From: Calothrix membranacea FACHB-236
GTDB lineage: Bacteria; Cyanobacteriota; Cyanobacteriia; Cyanobacteriales; Nostocaceae
Reading direction: 5' to 3'
NCBI RefSeq assembly: GCF_014696315.1
Contig: NZ_JACJPX010000073.1
Span: forward strand, 1-41,590
Length of the DNA stretch: 41,590 bases
The position numbers and the translations under genes are program-made. How positions within the stretch are numbered: the first letter of the stretch is position 1; each line of letters opens with the position of its first letter. The notes beneath the pieces are model-generated. The model searched no databases. It saw only the letters and a list, made by a program, of their open reading frames with translations, and had not been told where the DNA came from. Positions 33,325 to 41,388 of this stretch are shown one piece after another.

Positions 33325-34545
33325 TTAAGGAGCTAAGGCGTTACCACGCAACAGACTACCAAGGGTTTTGGCAGTAATTTTCAGTTGAGTGATGGGGTTG
33401 GCGGGGACAACAGTCTTATACAGATAGCTGTCAAATGTGAGCTTTTGCACATCTAGGTCACCACACATTTCTACAAACGCCTCGCGGGTAGCATCGGAGC
33501 GATAAAATACGGTTTGCAGAATGTCTAACACCTTGTAGGTGAGTCCGTATTTTTTATCCCAGCGCTTCAGGTAAATCTTGAGATCTCTTTCTGTGGGGAT
33601 GGACTGACCATTGTTGGATACTTCCACAATAGTTTCTGCACACATCCGTCCAGACTTAGCAGCAAAGTAAATACCTTCGCCAGAAGATTTGGTAACGTAG
33701 CCAGCCGCATCTCCTACCAGAGCTATTCTACCCACCACACGACGAGGGCGGGGGTGTTCTGGGATGGGGTGTGCTTCCACCTTGATGATTTTACCGCCTG
33801 CCAACTTCTCAATCGCCCGAGCGCGAATACCTGCTTGTAACTGTTTAATGCTGGCTTTATGTACCTGCATTGTGCCAGTACCAACAGCTACGTGGTCATA
33901 TTTGGGGAAAACCCAAGCATAGAAGTCAGTAGAAACGTCATTGCCAACATACATTTCGGCAAGGTCGTTATAGTAAGCCATTTTGTCTTCGGGGAGACGA
34001 ATGCGCTCTTGGAAAGCGATCGCATAATTGTAATCCCCTGCATCCATTTCTTTAGCAATGCGGGAATTAGCCCCATCTGCCCCAATGACTAAATCCACTT
34101 TCAAGGTTTTGGCTATACCTTGTGCGCCGCCTTCTGTATGGTCAACGTAATGGATGGTATAAGGGTCAGTATTGTTGGTGGGTATATCAAGTTTATGAAC
34201 GGTGGCATTTATTAAAATTGCACCGAGTTTAGCTGCACGATTTCGTAAGAAACTGTCCAGCACTTCCCGGCGGCACATTCCTATATATTCATCTTCATTT
34301 ACCAGATTGATATCAACCTCACGATTTGAGGGTGATATCATTTTCATCTTCCGCACTCGGCGATCAATAATCTCTGGTGGTAGGTCAAATTCACCCACCA
34401 TACACAGGGGAATAGCACCCCCGCATGGCTTAGCATTGTCTAGCTTCCGCTCAATGAGGTAGGTTTCAATTCCAGCTTTTGCCAGTGTTTCAGCGGCAGA
34501 TGAACCAGCTGGGCCTGAACCAACAACAGCAACCCGTAGTGTCAA
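33325..34545 (-). CDS. chlP: Geranylgeranyl diphosphate / geranylgeranyl-chlorophyll reductase
   Basis: ChlP reduces the geranylgeranyl chain to phytyl for chlorophyll a and tocopherol. Motifs: FAD-binding LRVAVVGSGPAGSSAAETLA; ERKLDNAKPCGGAIPLCMV; RRVRKMKMISPSNREVDIN; DEYIGMCRREVLDSFLR; VIGADGANSRIAKEM; and the GD motif GRIALVGDAAGYVTKSSGEG. I place the start at a TTG (34543-34545) because GGGAGA stands six bases before it and the resulting 406-residue protein begins (M)TLRVAVVG as orthologues do. The frame is open to an ATG at 34581 (MLSVNVKIGRKP), a non-conserved extension without ribosome site. Divergent from the YidD-like gene. Confidence 0.93.
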   Translation of the reverse strand: MTLRVAVVGSGPAGSSAAETLAKAGIETYLIERKLDNAKPCGGAIPLCMVGEFDLPPEIIDRRVRKMKMISPSNREVDINLVNEDEYIGMCRREVLDSFLRNRAAKLGAILINATVHKLDIPTNNTDPYTIHYVDHTEGGAQGIAKTLKVDLVIGADGANSRIAKEMDAGDYNYAIAFQERIRLPEDKMAYYNDLAEMYVGNDVSTDFYAWVFPKYDHVAVGTGTMQVHKASIKQLQAGIRARAIEKLAGGKIIKVEAHPIPEHPRPRRVVGRIALVGDAAGYVTKSSGEGIYFAAKSGRMCAETIVEVSNNGQSIPTERDLKIYLKRWDKKYGLTYKVLDILQTVFYRSDATREAFVEMCGDLDVQKLTFDSYLYKTVVPANPITQLKITAKTLGSLLRGNALAP

Positions 34546-34677
34546 AGGTTTTCTCCCAATCTTGACATTTACCGAAAGCATCCTACCACGGACGTTTGGC
34601 TCATTTCTCGCTCTTGCTTCTGGTTTTGAAGTAAATGCAATATTCCTTAATATTTCGATACGAAGTCACCAGTAAGC

Positions 34678-34726
34678 ATGAAGGATGAAGTATGAAGTAT
34701 GAAATTAATCTTTTATACTTCATCCT
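34678..34726 (+). promoter_or_regulatory. Heptamer-derived hairpin in the leader of the YidD-like gene
   Basis: ATGAAGG/ATGAAGT heptads give the arm AGGATGAAGTAT (34682-34693), perfectly complementary to ATACTTCATCCT (34715-34726). The 12-bp stem ends six bases before the ATG at 34733 and would mask the ribosome-binding region if transcribed. A regulatory role is inferred; it may simply be a repeat. Confidence 0.4.
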
Positions 34727-34732
34727 GAAGCT

Positions 34733-35254
34733 ATGGAAATTTCTCCGCTAGATTTGCTGGGACGAAAACTCAGTGTGGTAGCAATTACTGGATATCAAAA
34801 GCACATTTCTCCCCGGAAAGGATTTGTTTGCGCTCATCGAGTATTATACGGTGGTGAATCTTGTTCGCAATACATTAAGCGTGTAATTGCCGAAGATGGA
34901 TTTAGAGTATTACCTGCCAAGTCTCGTCAGCGATTTCAAGCTTGTAAGGAAGCCAACCGCATTTTAAGGTCACAAGCTGAGGAATCCGAACCAATAGAAG
35001 AAGGGGAAGAACAAGAGCAGAAATTACCAAAAGCAGTACCAGGTAGAAAAATTCAACCATCTTCCTCAACTAACAATACCTGTGGAGACACTACTGATTG
35101 TGCTAACTTTGCCGATGTTAGCTGCGACTGTGCTGAACTTCTGAGTATGACTCCTGATTGTAGTTCCGTCGATTGCAGCGCCCCAGATTGTAGTGCGGCT
35201 GATTGTAGTTCCTTGGATTGTGGTTTCTTAGATTGTGGCAGTTGTGGTAGTTAA
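34733..35254 (+). CDS. YidD-like protein with cysteine-repeat tail
   Basis: A 173-residue protein. Residues about 10-75 match the YidD (membrane protein insertion efficiency factor) pattern: VVAITGYQKHISPRKGFVCA, then GGESCSQYIKRVIAEDG and FQACKEANRILR. YidD helps the YidC insertase place proteins in membranes. A charged linker (EESEPIEEGEEQEQK) is followed by a tail with 11 Cys. Six of them recur every five residues in the form DCSxx (DCSSV, DCSAP, DCSAA, DCSSL, DCGFL, DCGSC), encoded by a 15-bp DNA repeat. The canonical short YidD is about 80 residues, so the tail is an addition; metal binding or disulfide networking is possible. Divergent from chlP. Confidence 0.7.
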   Translation: MEISPLDLLGRKLSVVAITGYQKHISPRKGFVCAHRVLYGGESCSQYIKRVIAEDGFRVLPAKSRQRFQACKEANRILRSQAEESEPIEEGEEQEQKLPKAVPGRKIQPSSSTNNTCGDTTDCANFADVSCDCAELLSMTPDCSSVDCSAPDCSAADCSSLDCGFLDCGSCGS

Positions 35255-35360
35255 AATCTTTGCCATGTAATCTAGCCCACAACCCATGCACTATGGTATA
35301 TATAAAAAGCACGGTAATCCTAGCAATTAGCCGTAGATCAGTTGCAGAGGTAAAGCAGCA

Positions 35361-36377
35361 GTGGGCATATTAGTTGAGAATGTATCCAAAAACTTTGGAA
35401 GTTTCAAAGCTATCGAGCAAGTAAATTTAGAGGTAAAGACGGGTTCTCTGGTTGCCTTGCTGGGGCCATCCGGTTCTGGTAAATCTACGCTGCTCAGGCT
35501 AATTGCCGGGTTGGAATTACCAGATACTGGCAAAATTTTTCTAACTGGGAAAGATGCCACTTACCAAAGTGTACAAGACCGGAATATTGGATTTGTATTT
35601 CAGCACTATGCCTTATTTAAGCATAGGACTGTACGGGAAAATATTTCTTTTGGCTTAGAAATTCGCAAAGTCCCACCCAAGAAAATTCAGGGGCGGGTAG
35701 AACAATTATTAGAACTAGTACAACTGACTGGGTTAGGTGATCGCTATCCATCACAACTTTCTGGTGGTCAAAGACAAAGGGTAGCATTAGCGAGAGCCTT
35801 AGCCGTAGAACCAGAGGTATTACTGCTAGATGAACCCTTTGGCGCACTTGATGCGAAAGTTCGTAAAGATTTACGGGCATGGTTACGCCGCCTCCATGAT
35901 GAAGTCCATGTTACCACTGTTTTCGTTACCCATGACCAAGAAGAGGCAATGGAAGTCTCAGACGAAATCGTGGTCATGAATAAAGGGCGTGTGGAACAAG
36001 TAGGCACCCCCGCAGAAATTTACGATCATCCAGCTAGTGCCTTTGTCATGAGTTTTATTGGCCCAGTTAATGTCTTGCCTAGCTCTTCGAGTATTTTTCA
36101 ACAACAAAGGTTTGAAGCCCCAAATCCCGAAGTCTTTTTGCGCCCGCAAGATGTCATTGTTGAGAGAGTCGCCAACGGCTCTACAACACCTGCAACAGTT
36201 AGCCGAGTCATCCATTTAGGTTGGGAAATTCAAGTGGAATTGAATTTAGATGAAGGGCAAGTAGTGATGGCGCATTTAACACGCGATCGCTTTAAAGAAT
36301 TAGAGTTAGAACCAGAACAAAGGGTATATGTGAAGCCAAAAGATGCCAAATCATTCCCCTTGTATTATTCAATTTGA
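35361..36377 (+). CDS. cysA: Sulfate/thiosulfate ABC transporter ATP-binding protein
   Basis: A 338-residue ABC ATPase. Walker [11 protein letters not shown]-loop [11 protein letters not shown], signature [15 protein letters not shown], Walker [12 protein letters not shown] and H-loop FVTHDQEEA are all present. The C-terminal regulatory (TOBE-like) domain, about 235-338, contains RPQDVIVE and [18 protein letters not shown]. The N-terminus [17 protein letters not shown] and the presence of GPVNVLP fit CysA. Start is GTG (35361-35363) with GAGG ten bases upstream. The permease genes cysT/cysW and a binding protein are absent, so this copy is separated from its operon and its substrate call rests on family resemblance alone. 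Confidence 0.85.
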   Translation: MGILVENVSKNFGSFKAIEQVNLEVKTGSLVALLGPSGSGKSTLLRLIAGLELPDTGKIFLTGKDATYQSVQDRNIGFVFQHYALFKHRTVRENISFGLEIRKVPPKKIQGRVEQLLELVQLTGLGDRYPSQLSGGQRQRVALARALAVEPEVLLLDEPFGALDAKVRKDLRAWLRRLHDEVHVTTVFVTHDQEEAMEVSDEIVVMNKGRVEQVGTPAEIYDHPASAFVMSFIGPVNVLPSSSSIFQQQRFEAPNPEVFLRPQDVIVERVANGSTTPATVSRVIHLGWEIQVELNLDEGQVVMAHLTRDRFKELELEPEQRVYVKPKDAKSFPLYYSI

Positions 36378-36407
36378 AGCAATTCACTTAATTTAATATA
36401 GTTCGCT

Positions 36408-36457
36408 GGGGAAAGGGAAAGGGGGAAAGTTGAAATTAACCCCTTATCCCTTTCCCC
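36408..36457. terminator. Hairpin downstream of cysA
   Basis: Perfect 11-bp arms GGGGAAAGGGA (36408-36418) and TCCCTTTCCCC (36447-36457), 30 bp after the cysA stop. No T-tract follows. It resembles the inverted GGG-repeat arrays elsewhere in the window. Confidence 0.5.
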
Positions 36458-36947
36458 ACAATATTTTGAGGGCATAGTCAGGGTAAGATTTCTAACTAGA
36501 ATTTGATTTAGACAAACATCTCAAGGTTATTGCTTACTCTGTGCATGGACTTCCAGAAATTAAATTATCCAATTTCCAGAGCAAATACATCATCGTATTT
36601 TTCTCCCCTGCTTCCTCTGCTCCCTCTGCTTAGACAGCGATAGGATATTTTTTATTTGGAAGTCCCTAAGAGTAGCTCCTTCCCTGTGTTTTTGTGCCAT
36701 TCTATCCCTTTACCCTTTCCCCTTGACCCCTTCACCCGTATTTCTTATTGCCTGAGAAACATTGTGGATATTAATACGCTGTATATTAGTTTTTGATGAC
36801 TGCTGTGTGTTGATGGGAGCAAACAGCTATCAGCTTCCAGTTAATGGTTAATAGTTCCAACTATTGGCTGTTGAGTCTGGACTGTTGGGCGCTGAATGCT
36901 CTTGGCTTAAATTTTTATTTCAGTTTGATGGAAAGAGGTAGAAAATC
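36458..36947. other. Intergenic region with a possible miniature element
   Basis: No gene. A 9-bp inverted repeat (GGACTTCCA at 36547-36555 and TGGAAGTCC at 36657-36665) brackets about 100 bp, and its right side GATATTTTTTATTTGGAAG resembles GGGATATTTTTTATTT at 13738-13753, so a small non-autonomous element is possible. C-rich short repeats and a GGCTGTTGAGTCTGGACTG repeat fragment follow before psbU. Confidence 0.4.
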
Positions 36948-37373
36948 GTGAAAGGATTGGTGCGTTTATTAACAGTGTTTAGTTTGTTGCTTGGTTGCTG
37001 GGGATGGCTGGGAACAACTCAAATAGCCCAAGCTGCCACTTTTAATAGTCTGACTCTTCCCCAAGTCCCAATTCTAGCAGTTGGGCAGAATAAGGCAGAC
37101 GCTAAACTAGCAACGGAATTTGGTAAAAAAATTGATTTGAACAATACCAACGTCCGCGCTTTTCAACAATATCCAGGGTTGTATCCTACTCTAGCTAAGA
37201 AAATCATCAAAAACGCTCCTTACCAAAAGGTAGAGGATGTCTTGGATCTACCAGGATTGAGCGATCGCCAAAAACAAACTCTGCAAGCTAATTTAGATAA
37301 ATTTACAGTCACAGAACTAGAACCTGCCTTCAATGAAGGCGACGATCGCTTTAACAACGGCATCTATAGATAA
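36948..37373 (+). CDS. psbU: Photosystem II 12 kDa extrinsic protein (PsbU)
   Basis: A 141-residue lumenal PSII subunit that stabilises the oxygen-evolving complex. The signal peptide ([16 protein letters not shown] ... AQAA) is followed by a mature protein with [40 protein letters not shown] and [19 protein letters not shown], a helix-hairpin-helix fold as known for PsbU, ending FNNGIYR. Start is GTG (36948-36950) with a good AGAGGT eight bases upstream; no ATG fits. A strong terminator lies 68 bp after the stop. Single-gene unit. Confidence 0.96.
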   Translation: MKGLVRLLTVFSLLLGCWGWLGTTQIAQAATFNSLTLPQVPILAVGQNKADAKLATEFGKKIDLNNTNVRAFQQYPGLYPTLAKKIIKNAPYQKVEDVLDLPGLSDRQKQTLQANLDKFTVTELEPAFNEGDDRFNNGIYR

Positions 37374-37440
37374 CTGTATTTGCAGTTAACCTTAGAGAAT
37401 CACAGCCTACTCCTGCTCTCAGAGTATGGCATTTAAACTC

Positions 37441-37505
37441 GGAGATGGACAGAGACAAGCAGACTTTGTCTTGGTGTCTCTGTCCATCTCCTCTTCTCAC
37501 TCTTT
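37441..37505 (+). terminator. Strong hairpin terminator after psbU
   Basis: The perfect 17-bp arms GGAGATGGACAGAGACA (37441-37457) and its complement (37475-37491) enclose a loop that contains a nested AGAC/GTCT pair. A pyrimidine-rich TCTTCTCACTCTTT follows. It is the most stable simple hairpin in the window. Confidence 0.65.
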
Positions 37506-37611
37506 CCACCCCAAAATCTCGACTTAAAAAATAAGGATACAAGCCCCCTGATTTATCCGTGGGGTGTTCAATTTTGAATTTTGAATTTTGAATTCCCCGA
37601 AGGGGTTAACC

Positions 37612-39312
37612 TTGCCTCCAACAGATATTCCTAGCCAATTTGATGTTTTAGTAGTTGGTGCGGGTGCCGCAGGGCTTTATACGGCACTTTGTCTCCCACA
37701 ATCTTTGCGAGTCGGATTAATTACTAAAGAAACAGTTTCTCTATCAGCCAGTGATTGGGCCCAAGGTGGCATTGCAGCTGCGATCGCCTCGGAAGATTCT
37801 CCGACTTTACATATTGAAGATACAATCAGGGCTGGGGCTGGCTTATGTGACAAAGCTGCCGTAGAATTTTTAGCCGAACACGCCCCTAGCTGCATTCAAT
37901 CTCTCGTCGATTTGGGCGTAGCTTTTGACCGTCATGGTAATGCTTTAGCTTTAACTTTAGAAGCTGCCCATTCTCGTAACCGTGTGCTTCATGCTGCCGA
38001 TACTACAGGCAGAGAAGTTACTACTACACTCACAGCCCAAGTACTACGACGACCCAATATTTTAGTCATCCAGCAAGCTTTAGCTTTGAGTTTGTGGATG
38101 ACACCAGCAGGCGATGTCTCCGACGGGCTACGCCAACGCACTCAAGGCATTAGCTTGTTTTATCAAGGCAAAATTCAATGGATTCAAGCACGTGCAGTAG
38201 TACTGGCAACAGGTGGTGGTGGGCAGGTATTTGCCCAAACTACTAACCCAGCTGTCAGTACAGGTGATGGAGTTGCGATCGCCTACCGTGCTGGGGCAAT
38301 TCTCCGCGACTTAGAATTTATCCAATTTCACCCCACAGCCTTAACAAAACCAGGTGCCGATCGTTTTCTCATTAGCGAAGCTGTACGCGGTGAAGGGGCA
38401 CACCTCGTCGATAATGAAGGGCGACGTTTTGCCTTTGACTATCACCCCGCAGGTGAACTAGCACCACGTGATGTTGTTAGCAGAGCAATTTTCAGCCATT
38501 TACAACGTACCGCTGCCGATCCCGCCACAGCAAATGTCTGGTTAGATATGCGCCCCATTCCCCCAGACAAAATTCGTCATCGCTTCCCTAACATCATCAA
38601 AGTCTGTCAACATTGGGGCATAGATGTCTTTACAGAACCCATACCTGTTGCCCCTGCGGCTCATTATTGGATGGGTGGAATTGTCACAGATTTGATGAAT
38701 CGCACCAATATTTCTGGTTTGTACGCTGTAGGCGAAACTGCTAGCACTGGAGTACATGGGGCAAACCGCTTGGCAAGTAACTCTTTGCTAGAATGCATAG
38801 TTTTTGGTGCACAGATGGCTAATCTTGATTTGGCAGATGTAGAGTTGCAATCAGAGATACCCATGCTGCCATTGCGAGAATTTCAGCCTGATGAAGGCGA
38901 ATGGCAAAGACAGCAAGCACATATAGCAGCACTGCGACAGAAGTTACCACGTCTAGTTTGGCAAAGCGCTGGTATATGCCGTTCACAATCAGCATTAGAA
39001 GCGGCAATCACCACAATTGAATCTTGGCAACAAGAATTTGCTAGTTTGCCTTTAAGTCAATTTCTGCTATCTTTAACAGCTACAGAACCAGCCCATTTGC
39101 AACTAGCAGATGTAGAAAGGCAACTACGGCTGTGGGCAGAAACTCGTAATTTATTAGATATAGCTGACTTAATTCTTAAAAGTGCAGTGTTTAGAACCGA
39201 AAGCCGGGGTGGACACTACCGCTTAGATTATCCAGAACCAGACTTTGATTGGCAAGCTCACACACTTGTCCAAAAAAACCATTGGTGGAAATATCCGGTT
39301 TTAAACTCGTAG
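37612..39312 (+). CDS. nadB: L-aspartate oxidase
   Basis: NadB oxidises L-aspartate to iminoaspartate, the first step of NAD synthesis. The product is 566 residues from a TTG (37612-37614) with AGGGG six bases upstream. The frame is open to a TTG at 37588, inside an ATTTTGA heptamer repeat, which I reject. Motifs: FAD site FDVLVVGAGAAGLYTALCLP; SDWAQGGIAAAI; LTLEAAHSRNRVLHAADTTG; FIQFHPTAL; EAVRGEGAHLVDNEGRRFA; PVAPAAHYWMGGI; and YAVGETASTGVHGANRLASN followed by LLECIVFG. The C-terminal helical domain is complete. Residues about 168-176 (GDVSDGLRQR region) come from a dispersed DNA repeat inserted in frame between conserved strands (38111-38140). Confidence 0.93.
   Translation: MPPTDIPSQFDVLVVGAGAAGLYTALCLPQSLRVGLITKETVSLSASDWAQGGIAAAIASEDSPTLHIEDTIRAGAGLCDKAAVEFLAEHAPSCIQSLVDLGVAFDRHGNALALTLEAAHSRNRVLHAADTTGREVTTTLTAQVLRRPNILVIQQALALSLWMTPAGDVSDGLRQRTQGISLFYQGKIQWIQARAVVLATGGGGQVFAQTTNPAVSTGDGVAIAYRAGAILRDLEFIQFHPTALTKPGADRFLISEAVRGEGAHLVDNEGRRFAFDYHPAGELAPRDVVSRAIFSHLQRTAADPATANVWLDMRPIPPDKIRHRFPNIIKVCQHWGIDVFTEPIPVAPAAHYWMGGIVTDLMNRTNISGLYAVGETASTGVHGANRLASNSLLECIVFGAQMANLDLADVELQSEIPMLPLREFQPDEGEWQRQQAHIAALRQKLPRLVWQSAGICRSQSALEAAITTIESWQQEFASLPLSQFLLSLTATEPAHLQLADVERQLRLWAETRNLLDIADLILKSAVFRTESRGGHYRLDYPEPDFDWQAHTLVQKNHWWKYPVLNS
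38111..38140 (+). repeat. Dispersed repeat inserted in frame in nadB
   Basis: GCGATGTCTCCGACGGGC followed by TACGCCAACGC resembles a short repeat that, from general knowledge, is scattered through Nostoc-type genomes. Here it encodes GDVSDGLRQR between the strand ending LWMTPA and TQGISLFYQG. Confidence 0.6.
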
Positions 39313-39355
39313 CAACAATACTTTATTAATCTAATGAGCCATGATTTTGAGTTTA

Positions 39356-39625
39356 TTAGCGAGTCCCGCTACCATGCTCACTGTCAGGCCCACCATAGTT
39401 AGGAGGAATATAAATCTCTTTAATTTCCTGGGAATTAGTCTGAGTGCTAGTTAACCCTTCACTACCATTCGTATGGAAGTGATTGACATTTAAACTATTT
39501 AGGGCTGTAGTAGTATCAATATTCTTAAAAATTACCAAGTAACCACTGATCAACAAGATGGCAATGCTTGTAATTCTTAGATGAAGGCTAATAAGTCTCG
39601 GTAAACTTTCGGTGTAGGATTTCAT
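39356..39625 (-). CDS. Small anchored protein with C-terminal PPNYGGPDSEHGSGTR
   Basis: An 89-residue protein: a short basic N-terminus (MKSYTESLPRLISLHLR), one hydrophobic helix (ITSIAILLISGYLVIF), a polar linker, and the C-terminal motif PPNYGGPDSEHGSGTR. The organisation suggests an exported, N-terminally anchored or processed peptide. From memory, similar PPNYGGP...GSGTR ends occur in other cyanobacterial small proteins of unknown function. HGSGTR resembles the RGSGR/HGSGR signal of PatS/PatX peptides, but with an inserted Thr. Convergent with nadB (43 bp apart). Confidence 0.65.
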   Translation of the reverse strand: MKSYTESLPRLISLHLRITSIAILLISGYLVIFKNIDTTTALNSLNVNHFHTNGSEGLTSTQTNSQEIKEIYIPPNYGGPDSEHGSGTR

Positions 39626-40587
39626 AGATTTTCTTAATCTTAGTTTCAGTAGATATACGCATTAGGGTAAATAATATTAAATTTTGATTAAACTTTTTTA
39701 AAAGGTAATGACTTGTTGTTAAACAGTAAATTCTAGTACAAAGATGCAGTGGTTATTAGGAAGTAGAAACAAGGGCATAAAGCTTGTAAATTCAAAGTTT
39801 TAGACTTTTTTACCTGGATCTGGATTTTGGATTTGCTGTACTACTAGCTAGTAAGCTGCTCTAGGGATTTTCTGCATGAAATAACCTTGACATTCAATAA
39901 ATACTAATTAGTTGTGTTTATAACATCGGTCTAAAGTAAGAGATTGCCAGGGGCAACTTAAGCACGTACTTTTACTAAATCTTAAATACTTAATACAATC
40001 TTAATATTGAAGTATGTAATTACTATGTTAACTGGAACACAAATCAGAAAAATATTGTGAATAATCTCCAAGCTCTGCAATGTTAAGAAATGTATATGTC
40101 AGTGTTAATCACTAAGCTTAAAGCACAAAATACTTATTTTCTACTCATGGCTTCAATTGGCAAGCTATAATCATAGTCAAAACTACTGATTAAAATTTAT
40201 ACTTAATTAAACATAAATACTGAGCCGTCTAGGGAGATAAGCTAATCGTCATTTAAATTGCATCATTGTTTTTGCTGGTAAAAGCTGCAAACCCTCTCCC
40301 TTGCTCCCTGCCCTCCTACGGCCTCAATGTGCATATTAAATGCTTAACAGCTTATAATTAACCCGCTTTAATCACTCTAGCTAGATAAAAATCCAAAACC
40401 CTTATTTTTTCTGACTTTTATGAATTCAGGCGTGGGTTGGGTTGAGGATCACGGGCAAACGCTTGTTTGTATTAAGTATTTAGAATAACTGTAAAAAATT
40501 GCTGCAAATTCAGCTTGTTTTCTTGAATTTTGTGGGCAAATATTCAGATCATATTTCAATAATCAACAAGTTTCAGGAGCGAATCAG
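39626..40587. other. Long AT-rich region upstream of psaK
   Basis: No supported gene on either strand. It presumably includes the promoters of psaK (plus) and of the small anchored protein (minus). I see no convincing -35/-10 pair, a few C-rich bases (40294-40318), and no hairpin of note. Confidence 0.5.
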
Positions 40588-40854
40588 TTGCTTACTTCGA
40601 CCTTACTTGCCGCTACCACTGTGCCCACCACTCTACAATGGAGTCCTACCATTGGGATTATCATGATTCTGGCGAATATTTTTGCCATTGCCTTTGGTAA
40701 ATCAAGCATCAAATATCAGAATGCAGGGCCAGCTCTACCTTCACCCAATTTATTTGGTGGCTTTGGTTTGCCTGCACTATTAGCAACTACTGCCTTTGGC
40801 CATATTTTAGGCACTGGTATTATTTTAGGCCTACATAATCTTGGAAGATTTTAG
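40588..40854 (+). CDS. psaK: Photosystem I subunit PsaK
   Basis: An 88-residue PSI membrane subunit with two helices, around SPTIGIIMILANIFAIAFGK and LPALLATTAFGHILGTGIIL, joined by a basic loop (SSIKYQNAGPALPSPNLFGG), and ending GLHNLGRF. PsaK sits at the edge of photosystem I and binds antenna chlorophyll. Start is TTG (40588-40590) with a strong AGGAG eight bases before it; the first residues then read MLTSTLLAA as in orthologues. A clean intrinsic terminator follows. Single-gene unit. Confidence 0.95.
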   Translation: MLTSTLLAATTVPTTLQWSPTIGIIMILANIFAIAFGKSSIKYQNAGPALPSPNLFGGFGLPALLATTAFGHILGTGIILGLHNLGRF

Positions 40855-40893
40855 GCTGGGATATATCTGATAACTCTTTTGTCTCCAATCATG

Positions 40894-40925
40894 AGCCAGA
40901 GAAATAAATCTCTGGCTTTTCTTTG
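40894..40925 (+). terminator. Intrinsic terminator of psaK
   Basis: Perfect arms AGCCAGAG (40894-40901) and CTCTGGCT (40910-40917) with an 8-nt loop, followed by TTTCTTTG. It lies 40 bp after the psaK stop. Confidence 0.8.
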
Positions 40926-41022
40926 TTCATTACCAAGTTGCAAAAAATCGTCATAACTACTTTTTTCAAGTAGTTTTTTAGTATTTATTAATACTAATTT
41001 TTTGATTCTAACTTACCAGATA

Positions 41023-41388
41023 CTAGACAGGCATTGGAGCCAAACCATGCAACTGACGTACAGCATTAATACAGATTGGACAATCACAGCCAAACAATTT
41101 TATGGCTTCATCACTTTCTGCATCCGTGAATTCCAATTCCGCGGGCTGATTTGCTGATTGTACTTGCGCTACTTTCACCTCTGAGTTAGCAGGAGTAGCA
41201 GAAGTATTGCTTAGCTGGATGCATACCTGTTTTGCTGTTGCTGAGTGGGGCGAACGTACACAAGATAGATGAGTACCCACTGGAGTAACTGTTTGTCCGT
41301 GAGCTGGCTTAGTCATCATAACCATAGACAGCATAGACATAAACAGCGCTGGGGTGGAAAGTAAAGATAGGACAAATTTTTTGTTCAT
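41023..41388 (-). CDS. Exported small protein with CDCPIC motif
   Basis: A 121-residue protein with a clear signal peptide (MNKKFVLSLLSTPALFMSML ... PAHGQ, cleavage probably after AHG). The mature part has two early Cys (LSCVRS, KQVCIQL) and a conserved-looking C-terminal block EAIKLFGCDCPICINAVRQL ending HGLAPMPV, with three Cys in seven residues. This could bind a metal or form disulfides in the periplasm or lumen. I do not recognise a named family. Start ATG 41386-41388. The window ends 200 bp upstream with nothing else seen. Confidence 0.65.
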   Translation of the reverse strand: MNKKFVLSLLSTPALFMSMLSMVMMTKPAHGQTVTPVGTHLSCVRSPHSATAKQVCIQLSNTSATPANSEVKVAQVQSANQPAELEFTDAESDEAIKLFGCDCPICINAVRQLHGLAPMPV

